Source: DATGYC01 sp035298385 (lineage in GTDB: Bacteria; Bacillota; Sulfobacillia; Symbiobacteriales; Symbiobacteriaceae). From it: a stretch of 13,769 nt of DNA. The translations under genes were made by a program, and so were the position numbers. Below, piece by piece: positions 1 through 7,288 of the stretch. Within the stretch, counting starts at the first letter, position 1. Every line of letters starts with the position of its first letter. Below the pieces are notes generated by a model that did no database searches, was not told the DNA's origin, and worked only from the letters and a program-made list of their open reading frames with translations. The stretch covers positions 1 through 13,769 of the forward strand of contig DATGYC010000224.1 of assembly GCA_035298385.1 (NCBI GenBank), read 5' to 3'.

Positions 1-1818
1 CGAGACTGGGCTCATGGCGATCATCGCCCGGCCTAGGATGTTCTCCAACTCGCGCACATTCCCCGGCCACGGATACTGAAGCAGGTGCTGCATCGCCTCC
101 GCGTTGACACCCCGGACCGACCGGCCGAACTCGGTGTTCAGCTTCTCGATGATGTGCTCGCACAACTGCGGGATATCCTCTCGCCGATGGCGCAGCGGGG
201 GAATCACGATCGGGACCACGTTCAGGCGATAGTAGAGATCCTCCCGGAACGAGCCGAGGCGGATTCGCTCCTCGAGCTGGGCGTTTGTCGCCGCGATCAC
301 CCGGACGTTGACCGGGACCGCCTTCGCCTCGCCTACTCGCCGGATCTCCTTCTCCTGCAGGACGCGCAGTAGCTTCGCCTGCACGCCCAGGCTGACCTCG
401 CCAATCTCGTCCAGGAAGAGTGTGCCACCGTCGGCCTCCTCAAAGAGGCCACGCTTGCCGCCCTTGCGGGCGCCCGTAAACGCCCCCTCGGCGTAGCCGA
501 AGAGCTCGGACTCCAGCAGGGTATCGGTGATCGCTGCGCAGTTCACCCGGATGAACGCGCCGTTGCGGCGCCCCGATGCGTTGTGGATCGCATGGGCAAA
601 GAGCTCCTTACCGGTGCCGCTCTCGCCCCGGAGGAGGACCGTCGCTGGAGTCTCCGCAGCCCGCTCGGCCTGCTCGACGGCGCCCCGCATCACCGGGCTG
701 ATCCGGACGATCTCATCAAATGTGTACTTAGAGGTAAGGCGCCGAACCAGCTTCTTCTGCTGCTCCAACTCGTCCGAGAGCCGGGCGATCTCAGAGACGT
801 CATGGACGACGCCGACTGAGCCCCGGACTCGGCCATCGACCAGGATCGGGGCGACGTTGACGATCACGTCGCGCTTGCGCGGGCCGACCTTCATCATCGC
901 CCCCCTCACCGGGCGCCCCGTGCGGAGGACCTGTAGGTGCATCGACTCCTGCGTCGGTTCGATGTCGACGGTGGCCGGCTTACCGACGACCTCCTCAGCG
1001 GTCAGTCCGGTTACCGCTGTATAGGCCGGGTTGACCATCCAGCCGATGCCGTTCGCATCGACGACTGAGATCGCATCCTGGGTGGCATTGAAGATCGCTT
1101 CCATGAGGACCTGCATCTCCCGCACGCCACCGAGCTGCTCCGTCAGGCTGAGCGCCTCTGTCCGGTCACGGAAGACGGCGACGGCGCCGAGGATGCTGCC
1201 ATCCCGGTCACGGACCGGCACCCGGTTGGTCACAACGGCCGTGCGGCCCATCATCTGCTGCTGGTTCAGTTCGGCCCGCCCGGTCCGCAAGACCTCATGC
1301 AGGCGGGTGCCCGGGATCACCTCGGCGGCGGGGAAGCCAAGGATCTCATGGCGAGAGATCTCCATCAACTCCTCCGCCGCCTGGTTGCAGAGGGTGACCA
1401 CCCCGTGCGCGTTGACGGCCAGCATCCCATCATGGGTCGAGTCGAGCATGACGTCCCGCTCGCGCTCCTTCTCCTCCAAGCGCCGAAGCAGTACGGTCGT
1501 CTGATCGACGAACGAGAGGATCAGGTTCATCGCCAGACCCTCGATCATCACTGCCTCGGGCCGCATCAGTTCCCGGCAGGTCTCGTCGACCGCCGGATCG
1601 CCCGTCGCCTGAACGATCACATCCACGTCGGGTCGGCTGACCAGCAGACGGAAGTCGGTCCACGTCGGCAGACCGAGGGACTTGGCCAAGGTCAGGCCAG
1701 GCGCCGCGGGGTTCTTGTCCGCCACACCGACGACGCGGATGCGGCTCCCCATCCCTACGAGGGCGCGCAGGAGGGAGCTACCTCCCTGCCCGGCGCCCAG
1801 AATCGCCACCTGCAACAT
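1..1818 (-). CDS. Sigma-54-dependent transcriptional activator with Rossmann-like N-terminus and two PAS regions (3' end missing)
   Basis: 606 codons are visible and the frame is open at the left edge. Residues 1-105 resemble a nucleotide-binding Rossmann fold (glycine-rich ILGAGQGG at 6-13). Residues about 120-220 and 235-345 look like two PAS sensor domains. The AAA+ core is clear: Walker A GESGTGKE 398-405, the sigma-54 contact loop GAFTGA 445-450, Walker B LFLDE 467-471, an arginine-finger region REDLYYRL 525-532 and WPGNVREL 584-591. The Fis-type DNA-binding helix-turn-helix should lie beyond the window. The family hydrolyses ATP to remodel sigma-54 RNA polymerase at -24/-12 promoters. 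The start at 1818 is preferred because AGGAG (1832-1828) sits 9 nt upstream; an ATG at 1827 would touch the ribosome site. Bacillus BkdR-type activators have similar architecture and lie not far from spo0A, so a regulator of branched-chain or acyl catabolism is possible. That role is inference; the family call is firm. Confidence 0.95.
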   Translation of the reverse strand, partial: MLQVAILGAGQGGSSLLRALVGMGSRIRVVGVADKNPAAPGLTLAKSLGLPTWTDFRLLVSRPDVDVIVQATGDPAVDETCRELMRPEAVMIEGLAMNLILSFVDQTTVLLRRLEEKERERDVMLDSTHDGMLAVNAHGVVTLCNQAAEELMEISRHEILGFPAAEVIPGTRLHEVLRTGRAELNQQQMMGRTAVVTNRVPVRDRDGSILGAVAVFRDRTEALSLTEQLGGVREMQVLMEAIFNATQDAISVVDANGIGWMVNPAYTAVTGLTAEEVVGKPATVDIEPTQESMHLQVLRTGRPVRGAMMKVGPRKRDVIVNVAPILVDGRVRGSVGVVHDVSEIARLSDELEQQKKLVRRLTSKYTFDEIVRISPVMRGAVEQAERAAETPATVLLRGESGTGKELFAHAIHNASGRRNGAFIRVNCAAITDTLLESELFGYAEGAFTGARKGGKRGLFEEADGGTLFLDEIGEVSLGVQAKLLRVLQEKEIRRVGEAKAVPVNVRVIAATNAQLEERIRLGSFREDLYYRLNVVPIVIPPLRHRREDIPQLCEHIIEKLNTEFGRSVRGVNAEAMQHLLQYPWPGNVRELENILGRAMIAMSPVS

Positions 1819-1890
1819 CCTGCTCATCTCCTGTGCAACATTCTGCAAGGAGAGAGGATTCTTCGGGGCGCGATCATACTCCTGCCGCCG

Positions 1891-2376
1891 CTACCCTTCG
1901 GCAGCGATCACCTGAAACTGATAGCGCACCTGCTCCACGCCATCCAGTTCGATCACGATCCAGTACCGCCCCGGAACCAGCGAGGCAAACGCAAACGGCT
2001 CCATCACGGTGGCGGTCAGGTCCTCTGCGGTTAGTGAAAACTGTGCCTCTTCCCGGGCCAGCTCCTCGCCGGCCGACGTCAGGGCGATGGCGGTCTCCGT
2101 GTGATCCCCCACACCCAGACCACTCCACTTGTTCAGTACGACCAGGAAGACCTCGCCCTCATAGAAGGTGGATGCTTGTGGCTCCACGGCCAAGACTGTG
2201 TCAGCCTGTTGGACCAGGTCTCGAGTAATCAGCGAGGCGACATAGACCTCCTGCCGGCTGGACGGCTGACCACCGCTGCCCATTCGATGGAACGGCCAGG
2301 GAAGGTCACAGCCCGTCAGCAGTAGCGCACTTAGCATGAGCAAAGAGACCAGCAACCAAAGGCGCCGACTCGTCAT
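1891..2376 (-). CDS. Small predicted lipoprotein, unknown function
   Basis: 161 residues. The N-terminus has two arginines, a hydrophobic stretch and a lipobox LLTGC, so it is probably a lipid-anchored protein on the outer face of the membrane. After the signal the sequence alternates hydrophobic and polar residues, with an aromatic-rich end (PGRYWIVIELDG, then VRYQFQVI), as in small beta-sandwich domains; I do not recognise the family. The frame is open back to 2421, but the ATG at 2376 is preferred: a GAGGGAG site lies 8 nt upstream and the signal peptide then has normal length. The gene begins 46 nt after the spoIVB stop on the same strand, so co-transcription with spoIVB is likely. In most relatives spo0A occupies this slot. 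A role in sporulation is suggested only by position. Confidence 0.8.
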   Translation of the reverse strand: MTSRRLWLLVSLLMLSALLLTGCDLPWPFHRMGSGGQPSSRQEVYVASLITRDLVQQADTVLAVEPQASTFYEGEVFLVVLNKWSGLGVGDHTETAIALTSAGEELAREEAQFSLTAEDLTATVMEPFAFASLVPGRYWIVIELDGVEQVRYQFQVIAAEG

Positions 2377-2422
2377 CGGGACCACTCCCTCAGGCGCGAG
2401 GAACGCGACGCCTATTGCCATG

Positions 2423-3820
2423 CTATGCGGCGGCTACACCGGGCGCCCCGCAGGTGATCGGAATCGTGCATGGGCGGCGGACTACCTGCATCTCCTGAGA
2501 GGGGACGGCCCTGTGGTAGACAGCGAAAGGGGCCGGACCGCCCGTCGACAGTCCCGCCCCTTGTTTCGCATAGACCCCAGCCTCCTGCAGCATCCACTCG
2601 ATGGAGACGCCGTACCCACGGGTCGGATCGTTGACAAAGACATGCGTGACCGCCCCCACGATCCGGCCGTCCTGGAGAATCGGCGACCCGGACATCCCCT
2701 GCACAATCCCGCCGGTGACCGAGAGTAACCGCTGGTCCGTCACCTTGACGATCATGTTCTTGCCATCCGCCGTCGGGGTCGACATCACCCGCTGGATCTC
2801 CACGCCAAACCGCTCGAGCCGCTCACCCTGCAAGACCGTCAGGATCTCCGCTGGCCCTTCCTTCACCTGGCTCGACATCGCAACCGGGATCGCCTCCCGG
2901 TAGAACGGGTTGCGCAGCGGCCGATTCATGGAGCCGAAGATGCCAAAGCGGGAGTTCTTGTCGATCGAGCCCAGCCAGTTGTCCGGCTCCTCCGGCCCGC
3001 CCACCTTCTCCCCTGGCATGGCCCGGCGCCCCTTGTGAATCGCCGTGATGGAGGTCCGGACGATATGACCGTCCCGCACCTCGATCGGTTGCGCCGTCTC
3101 CGCATCCGCAATCACGTGTCCCAGCGCTCCGTACTTCCCGGAGACCGGTTCATAGAAGGTGAGCGTGCCCACCCCCGCCGCGTTGTCCCGGAGTTGCAAG
3201 CCGGCCCGCCACTTTTGGCTTCCTTCCTCACGGGCGAGGCGCAGTTCCTTCGTCAGAATGCGCCCGCGCCGCTTTACCTCCAGAGTGACCGGTCCGCCAC
3301 CCTTTCCAAGCGTCTCCAGCAACTCCTTCGCATGGACCTCGCTGCGCACCTCTTGGCCAGCGATGGTCAGAATCGCATCCCCCAGTTCGAGACCGGCTGT
3401 CCGCCCTGGTTGTAACTCACCATCAGCGGTGCGGACGGTCATATGTCCGACGACCAGGACCCCCTTGCTGCGCAGCATCACGCCGATCGAATGCCCACCG
3501 GGGATCACCTTGACCGTCGGGACGACCTCCACCGCCATCCGGCGGAGCGGAATCAGCCCAAAGAGGCGCAAATCAAGCGTATACCGCCCCACCTGGCCCG
3601 GTAGGGCGGCAGTCCAGGGCGCCCGCGCACCCTGTGGTCGAGCCACGGGACGCAGGGGCAGGTTGGTGACGGCCGCCGGCACCTCACCCTCCGTCCAGCG
3701 AAGCTCCGTCGGCAGATTGACCGTTTGGCGAAAGCCAGGGGTGCTGGCAAAGGCCAGGAGCAAGGTGACGAGGAGGAGGCCCAGGAGCTGTCGGAGTCGG
3801 ACTACGTCCTTCATCGGCAT
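2423..3820 (-). CDS. spoIVB: SpoIVB, stage IV sporulation serine peptidase (family S55)
   Basis: 465 residues. SpoIVB is secreted from the forespore into the space between the two spore membranes, where it cleaves SpoIVFA and so switches on SpoIVFB processing of pro-sigma-K in the mother cell. Visible parts are an N-terminal membrane or signal segment (about 9-25), a PDZ-like region (about 105-195) and the S55 domain. Catalytic candidates line up with B. subtilis at an offset of one residue: His235 in GALGHVIAD, Asp362 in VTDQRL, and Ser377 in GMSGSP, matching the H236, D363 and S378 I recall for that protein. TGGIVQGMSGSP and GAVTHVFVNDP are near-diagnostic. The C-terminus runs some 45 residues past the S55 core and holds two cysteines. 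The ATG at 3820 has GGAGG 9 nt upstream; an ATG at 3814 is also possible. It is divergent from the transporter genes and followed by the lipoprotein gene. Confidence 0.97.
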   Translation of the reverse strand: MPMKDVVRLRQLLGLLLVTLLLAFASTPGFRQTVNLPTELRWTEGEVPAAVTNLPLRPVARPQGARAPWTAALPGQVGRYTLDLRLFGLIPLRRMAVEVVPTVKVIPGGHSIGVMLRSKGVLVVGHMTVRTADGELQPGRTAGLELGDAILTIAGQEVRSEVHAKELLETLGKGGGPVTLEVKRRGRILTKELRLAREEGSQKWRAGLQLRDNAAGVGTLTFYEPVSGKYGALGHVIADAETAQPIEVRDGHIVRTSITAIHKGRRAMPGEKVGGPEEPDNWLGSIDKNSRFGIFGSMNRPLRNPFYREAIPVAMSSQVKEGPAEILTVLQGERLERFGVEIQRVMSTPTADGKNMIVKVTDQRLLSVTGGIVQGMSGSPILQDGRIVGAVTHVFVNDPTRGYGVSIEWMLQEAGVYAKQGAGLSTGGPAPFAVYHRAVPSQEMQVVRRPCTIPITCGAPGVAAA

Positions 3821-3888
3821 CGTCCCCTCCCTCCAGGTTACTGGGGCCCAGACCCGGCAGACGGGTGCCCGTCACCGGCGTGTACACG

Positions 3889-3918
3889 TAAGGTCTCCGC
3901 CCGCCGCCGCCGTTATGC
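3889..3918 (-). promoter_or_regulatory. Candidate sigma-F/sigma-G forespore promoter for spoIVB
   Basis: On the minus strand GCATA (3918-3914) is followed after 15 nt by GGAGACCTTA (3898-3889). This fits the forespore sigma-F pattern as I know it, GYATA then about 15 nt then GGnRAnAHTR, with one mismatch in the -10. At 18-nt spacing GACCTTA is a partial sigma-G -10. Transcription would start near 3882, leaving a leader of about 60 nt. B. subtilis spoIVB is transcribed by sigma-G and weakly by sigma-F, so the placement is biologically sensible. Confidence 0.6.
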
Positions 3919-3929
3919 GCAACATAACG
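3911..3929. repeat. Inverted repeat CGTTATG-N5-CATAACG over the spoIVB -35 region
   Basis: Perfect 7-bp arms at 3911-3917 and 3923-3929 with the 5-nt centre CGCAA. One arm contains most of the GCATA element of the candidate forespore promoter. It could be a protein-binding operator in the divergent spoIVB/importer region, or chance. I do not recognise the cognate regulator. Confidence 0.35.
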
Positions 3930-4042
3930 ATCCGTGGTGTGCCAGAGGATTAGTTTTCGGAAAGTTTCTAGAACAAGAAGGATTTCCCAATAAAAGAGCC
4001 AATTTCCTGATTTAGAGCACAGTTCGTAAGGGGGACGACGGC

Positions 4043-4975
4043 TTGATTAATCTGCGAGCGCAGCCACGGGGGCGCCCCCGGCTGGCACGGAGCCGCAAGT
4101 TCTGGCGCGAGACCGCCTGGGCCTACGCCCTCTTGGCGCCCGCTCTCTTGGTCATCGCCCTCTTTCATCTCTACCCGCTCCTCCGCTCCGTTCAACTCTC
4201 CCTCTTCGACTGGAACTTTGTGCGGCCCCAGCAGCACTTCATAGGCCTACAAAACTATAAAGAGATCCTGCAGGACCCGGTCTTCTGGAAGGCCGTCCGG
4301 AACACGTTCATCTACGTAATCGGCACCGTCCCGATTGAGATCGCCCTCGCGCTAAGCATTGCGGCGCTTCTGAATCGGAAACTAACGGGCATCGGTCTCT
4401 ACCGCATCGCCTTCTTCCTGCCCCACATCACGACGGTCGTCGCGATCGCAGCGGTCTGGCGGTGGCTCTACCACGAAGAGTACGGCCTCTTCAATCAGAT
4501 CCTCCCCATGATCGGGCTAGATCCCGTCATGTGGCTCAGAGACCCCTTCTGGACGATGCCCACAATCATCCTGATGTCGGTCTGGAAATCGCTCGGCTAT
4601 ACGGCCATGATCTTTCTCGCCGGTCTGCAGGGGCTTGATAAGGAGCTGGGCAACGCGGCACGAATCGACGGAGCGAACCCCGTTCAGGTCTTTCGCTACG
4701 TCACGTGGCCCTTGCTCACCCCTACCACCTTCTTCGTCTCCATTACCTCCATCATTGGCGCCTTTAAGGTCTTCTCGGAGGTCTTCGTCCTGTACGGTGG
4801 GACTCCCGGTCCGTTACGAGAGGGGATCACCCTGGTCTTCTACGTCTACGAAAAGGCGTGGGGCGAGTACAAGATGGGCTATGCATCGGCGGGCGCCCTG
4901 CTCCTCTTCCTCTTAGTGATGGCAATCTCCGGCATCCAGTTCTGGTACGCTCGCCAGCGCGTCCACTACGACTAG
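4043..4975 (+). CDS. ABC importer permease, UgpA/MalF-type (CUT1 family)
   Basis: 310 residues. Inner-membrane subunit of a binding-protein-dependent importer for sugars or glycerol-phosphate-like solutes, expected to pair with the next gene product. The first membrane segment is about 27-47, with further hydrophobic helices to about 298. The cytoplasmic EAA loop that docks the ATPase is at about 200-226 (ELGNAARIDGANPVQVF, then WPLLTP). GGTPGPLREGITLVFYVYEKAW matches the UgpA-type end in character. The start is TTG at 4043, supported by AAGGGGG with 8-nt spacing; no ATG or GTG is better placed. It is the first gene of the plus-strand set and lies 15 nt before the second permease. Substrate is inferred from the binding protein. 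Confidence 0.93.
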   Translation: MINLRAQPRGRPRLARSRKFWRETAWAYALLAPALLVIALFHLYPLLRSVQLSLFDWNFVRPQQHFIGLQNYKEILQDPVFWKAVRNTFIYVIGTVPIEIALALSIAALLNRKLTGIGLYRIAFFLPHITTVVAIAAVWRWLYHEEYGLFNQILPMIGLDPVMWLRDPFWTMPTIILMSVWKSLGYTAMIFLAGLQGLDKELGNAARIDGANPVQVFRYVTWPLLTPTTFFVSITSIIGAFKVFSEVFVLYGGTPGPLREGITLVFYVYEKAWGEYKMGYASAGALLLFLLVMAISGIQFWYARQRVHYD

Positions 4976-4990
4976 GCGAGGAGGTGCACC

Positions 4991-5893
4991 ATGGCTACCA
5001 CCCTGCGACCGGCGCCCGACCGTCTGCAGTCAGCGTCAAAGACCAGACCCGTTCAGGGCGCCGCCCGGATCCGCAAGCGGATCACCAACCTGCTCGTCCA
5101 CGTAGCTCTCCTGCTCGGCTCCGCCGTGATGATCCTCCCCTTCTTCTGGATGATCAGTACCGCCCTGAAGAGCCCCCTGGAGGCGGCCGCGTCAGAGCCC
5201 GTCTGGTGGCCAGCCACCTTGCAGTGGCAGAACTTCCACCTCGCCTGGGACGCACAGCCCCTTTGGGGTCGCTTCTTCGTGAACTCCTTCGTCATCACGG
5301 CCCTGACCGTCATCGCTGAGGTCGCCCTCGCGACAATGGCAGCCTACGCCTTTAGCCGCATCCAGTTCTGGGGCAAGGAATTGCTCTTTACGGTCTTGCT
5401 CTCTACCATGATGATTCCCGGCGAGGTCCTCCTTATTCCAAACTTTATTACAATCGCCAACCTAGGCTGGATCGATACCTACCTAGCGCTAGTCATCCCT
5501 TGGGCTGTCTCCGTCTTCGGCATCTTCCTCCTGCGCCAACACTTTCTGCAGATCCCAACTGAACTTCAAGAGGCGGCCTACCTGGATGGCGCAGGCCACC
5601 TTCGCTTTCTCGTCACCTGCGTCATCCCCCTCTCCCGCCCAGCGATCGCCACGGTGATGCTGCTGAAGTTCGTCGCTAGTTGGAACTCCTTTCTTTGGCC
5701 CCTCGTCGTCACCAACCGCCCGGAGATGCGAACGGTCCAGATCGGACTTAACTCCTTCCTGCAGGAGTCGGGCACCCAGTACCAATTGATGATGGCTGCC
5801 GCTACCGTCACGCTCATCCCCGTCGTCGCCGTCTTCCTCGCCGCCCAGAAGCATTTTCTGGAGTCCGTGGCCAAGAGCGGCCTAAAGGGCTAG
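4991..5893 (+). CDS. ABC importer permease, UgpE/MalG-type (CUT1 family)
   Basis: 300 residues. This is the second transmembrane subunit of the same importer. The N-terminal tail of about 30 residues is basic; the first membrane helix is about 33-55 and others follow to about 285. The EAA loop at about 191-215 (ELQEAAYLDGAGHLRF, then IPLSRP) has the canonical E-AA-DGA spacing and forms the ATPase contact. The end ESVAKSGLKG is typical: UgpE/MalG proteins commonly finish with a short Gly-Lys-Gly-like tail after the last helix. The ATG at 4991 has a near-perfect AGGAGGTG site. It is co-transcribed with the first permease and separated by 76 nt from the binding-protein gene. No ATP-binding subunit is encoded nearby, so a shared MsmX/UgpC-like ATPase elsewhere in the genome is expected. 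Confidence 0.94.
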   Translation: MATTLRPAPDRLQSASKTRPVQGAARIRKRITNLLVHVALLLGSAVMILPFFWMISTALKSPLEAAASEPVWWPATLQWQNFHLAWDAQPLWGRFFVNSFVITALTVIAEVALATMAAYAFSRIQFWGKELLFTVLLSTMMIPGEVLLIPNFITIANLGWIDTYLALVIPWAVSVFGIFLLRQHFLQIPTELQEAAYLDGAGHLRFLVTCVIPLSRPAIATVMLLKFVASWNSFLWPLVVTNRPEMRTVQIGLNSFLQESGTQYQLMMAAATVTLIPVVAVFLAAQKHFLESVAKSGLKG

Positions 5894-5894
5894 C

Positions 5895-5944
5895 CCACCC
5901 TGGTGGAGCCCCGCTCGCGCGGGTTGACACAGTTCCCAGAACCC
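5895..5944 (+). repeat. Cluster of small hairpins between permease and binding-protein genes
   Basis: Three small inverted repeats occur within 50 nt: CCACC/GGTGG (5895-5899, 5902-5906), CCCGC/GCGGG (5910-5914, 5919-5923) and GGGTT/AACCC (5921-5925, 5940-5944). None is followed by a T-run, so they are not standard terminators. They may protect or cleave the mRNA so that the binding protein is made in excess of the permeases. A TTGACA at 5924-5929 has no convincing -10. Confidence 0.35.
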
Positions 5945-5969
5945 AGAGACGAGAGAGGAGACGAGAGGT

Positions 5970-7214
5970 ATGCAGATCCGTCGGAAGGGCCTAGCCCTTC
6001 TCCTAGCGACCGCCCTGACCGTCCTGGCGGGTTGCGGCGGCAAGACAACGACTGATCAGGTAACGACGATCACCTTCTGGCACGGGATGGACCCTGCCTC
6101 GGAACACGGCAAGGTCCTGGCTGGCCTGATCACCCAGTTCGAAAAGGCGCACCCCACCATCAAGGTGGAGGCGACCTTCAAGGGTAGCTACGGTGACCTT
6201 GAGAAGGGCCTCGTCAGCGCCATGGGCGCCAAGCAGCCGCCCACCGTCGCCCAGGTGACCGACAGCATCTTCGGCAAGATGGCCGGGAACAGCGCCCTCC
6301 TGCCGTTGGAGCTTCCTGCCGCAGAGCGTTCGGACTTCCCGGAGGCCCTGCTGAAGCTGACGACGGTAGGCGACAAGCTCTACGGCCTGCCCTTTAACCG
6401 TTCCCTCATCATCCAGATCTACAACAAGAAGCTGATCGACAAGGCCCCCACCACCTGGGACGAGTTCGCTGCAGCGGCGAAGACCGCGACCAACACCACT
6501 GACAAGCGGTACGGCGGCGGATTTGAAGCCAACGTCTACCAGTTCGGGACCAACTTCATGCAGACCGGCGGCAAGTGGCTGGCGGATGATGGTAAGTCGG
6601 TCACCTTCAACTCCCCCGAGGGCGTAACGTCGCTCGAGTGGATGGAGAAACTGGTGAAGGAAGGCTCGATCTACACGCCCAAGGACAGCAAGGATTACCT
6701 CTCCAACGTCTTCAACGACGGCCGGGTGGCGATCGCGATCACGACCTCGGCCTCCCTCGCCTTCATCAAGCCCAAGAATGGCGATCCCTGGGATGCCGCC
6801 CCGCTCTACGCTGGGCCGGCCAACGCCTCGGTTCCCCTTGCGGGCGCCAACCTGGTGATCATGAGCGGCACCCCGTCCGCGCAGCAGAAGGCTGCCACGG
6901 AGTTCCTACTCTGGATGACGGGCAAGGAGGCCACCTTGACCTGGGCGATGGGGAAGACCGGTTATGCTCCGATCCGCAAGTCGGCCCTAGCTGACCCGAA
7001 GTGGCAGGAGTTCGTCAAGGCGAACCCGGTCTGGGGGGTTCTGGGCGGCAACGTGATGGAGAACGCCACGATTCAACCAACGATCACCCAGTGGTCCACC
7101 ATCCAGCCGGAGATCACCAAAGCGGTTGAGAAGGTGATGCTCGGTAAGGCGGACGCCAAGACCGCCTTGGACGAGGCCGCGGCCACAGCAAACGAACTGC
7201 TCAAGAAGAACTAA
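5970..7214 (+). CDS. Extracellular solute-binding lipoprotein, UgpB-like
   Basis: 414 residues with a lipoprotein signal: basic start, hydrophobic core and LAGC, with lipidated Cys22. The mature protein begins with a family-1 binding-protein pattern (ITFWHGMDP, then QFEKAHPTIKVEATFKGSY). Several stretches resemble UgpB, the glycerol-3-phosphate/glycerophosphodiester binding protein: FWHGM near the start, LYGLPFNRSLIIQIYNKK, AITTSASLAF, and KTGYAPIRKSAL near the end. It captures solute outside the membrane and delivers it to the two permeases. GAGGAG lies 9 nt before the ATG. The order permease-permease-binding protein is less usual than having the binding protein first. A glycerol-phosphate-type ligand is an inference from resemblance; a sugar is the main alternative. 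A strong terminator follows 15 nt after the stop. Confidence 0.92.
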   Translation: MQIRRKGLALLLATALTVLAGCGGKTTTDQVTTITFWHGMDPASEHGKVLAGLITQFEKAHPTIKVEATFKGSYGDLEKGLVSAMGAKQPPTVAQVTDSIFGKMAGNSALLPLELPAAERSDFPEALLKLTTVGDKLYGLPFNRSLIIQIYNKKLIDKAPTTWDEFAAAAKTATNTTDKRYGGGFEANVYQFGTNFMQTGGKWLADDGKSVTFNSPEGVTSLEWMEKLVKEGSIYTPKDSKDYLSNVFNDGRVAIAITTSASLAFIKPKNGDPWDAAPLYAGPANASVPLAGANLVIMSGTPSAQQKAATEFLLWMTGKEATLTWAMGKTGYAPIRKSALADPKWQEFVKANPVWGVLGGNVMENATIQPTITQWSTIQPEITKAVEKVMLGKADAKTALDEAAATANELLKKN

Positions 7215-7229
7215 GCTCGCGTCGGATCC

Positions 7230-7258
7230 GGAAGGCCGCACGGGGTGTGCGGCCTTCC
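7230..7258 (+). terminator. Rho-independent terminator after the importer genes
   Basis: Perfect 12-bp stem GGAAGGCCGCAC (7230-7241) and GTGCGGCCTTCC (7247-7258) with loop GGGGT, followed by the short T-rich TGTTT. It lies just after the binding-protein stop codon and ends the importer transcript, though the weak T-run may allow readthrough into the next gene, which starts at 7289. Confidence 0.85.
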
Positions 7259-7288
7259 TGTTTGCCCGGCGCCAAACGAGGTGAAGAT

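Larger units (their letters stand above)
3821..4042. other. Divergent intergenic region between spoIVB and the importer genes
   Basis: The spoIVB-proximal half is GC-rich and carries its leader and promoter. The half from about 3950 to 4020 is distinctly AT-rich for this genome and includes the palindrome TTCTAGAA (3966-3973) and short arms GGAAA (3959-3963) and TTTCC (3983-3987). This patch most likely contains the importer promoter, but I could not find a -35/-10 pair good enough to call. Confidence 0.5.

Noticed and set aside
1882..1904. CTGCCG/CGGCAG inverted repeat spanning the lipoprotein stop codon
   Set aside because: Only 6-bp arms with an 11-nt loop and no T-run; too weak to call a terminator.
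1297..2034. Plus-strand open frame across the regulator and lipoprotein genes
   Set aside because: It crosses two better-supported minus-strand genes and the gap between them, and its composition is typical of an antisense shadow.
4082..4097. TGGCAC sequence resembling a sigma-54 -24 element
   Set aside because: The distance from GG to the GC that could serve as -12 is one base short, and it lies inside the permease coding region.
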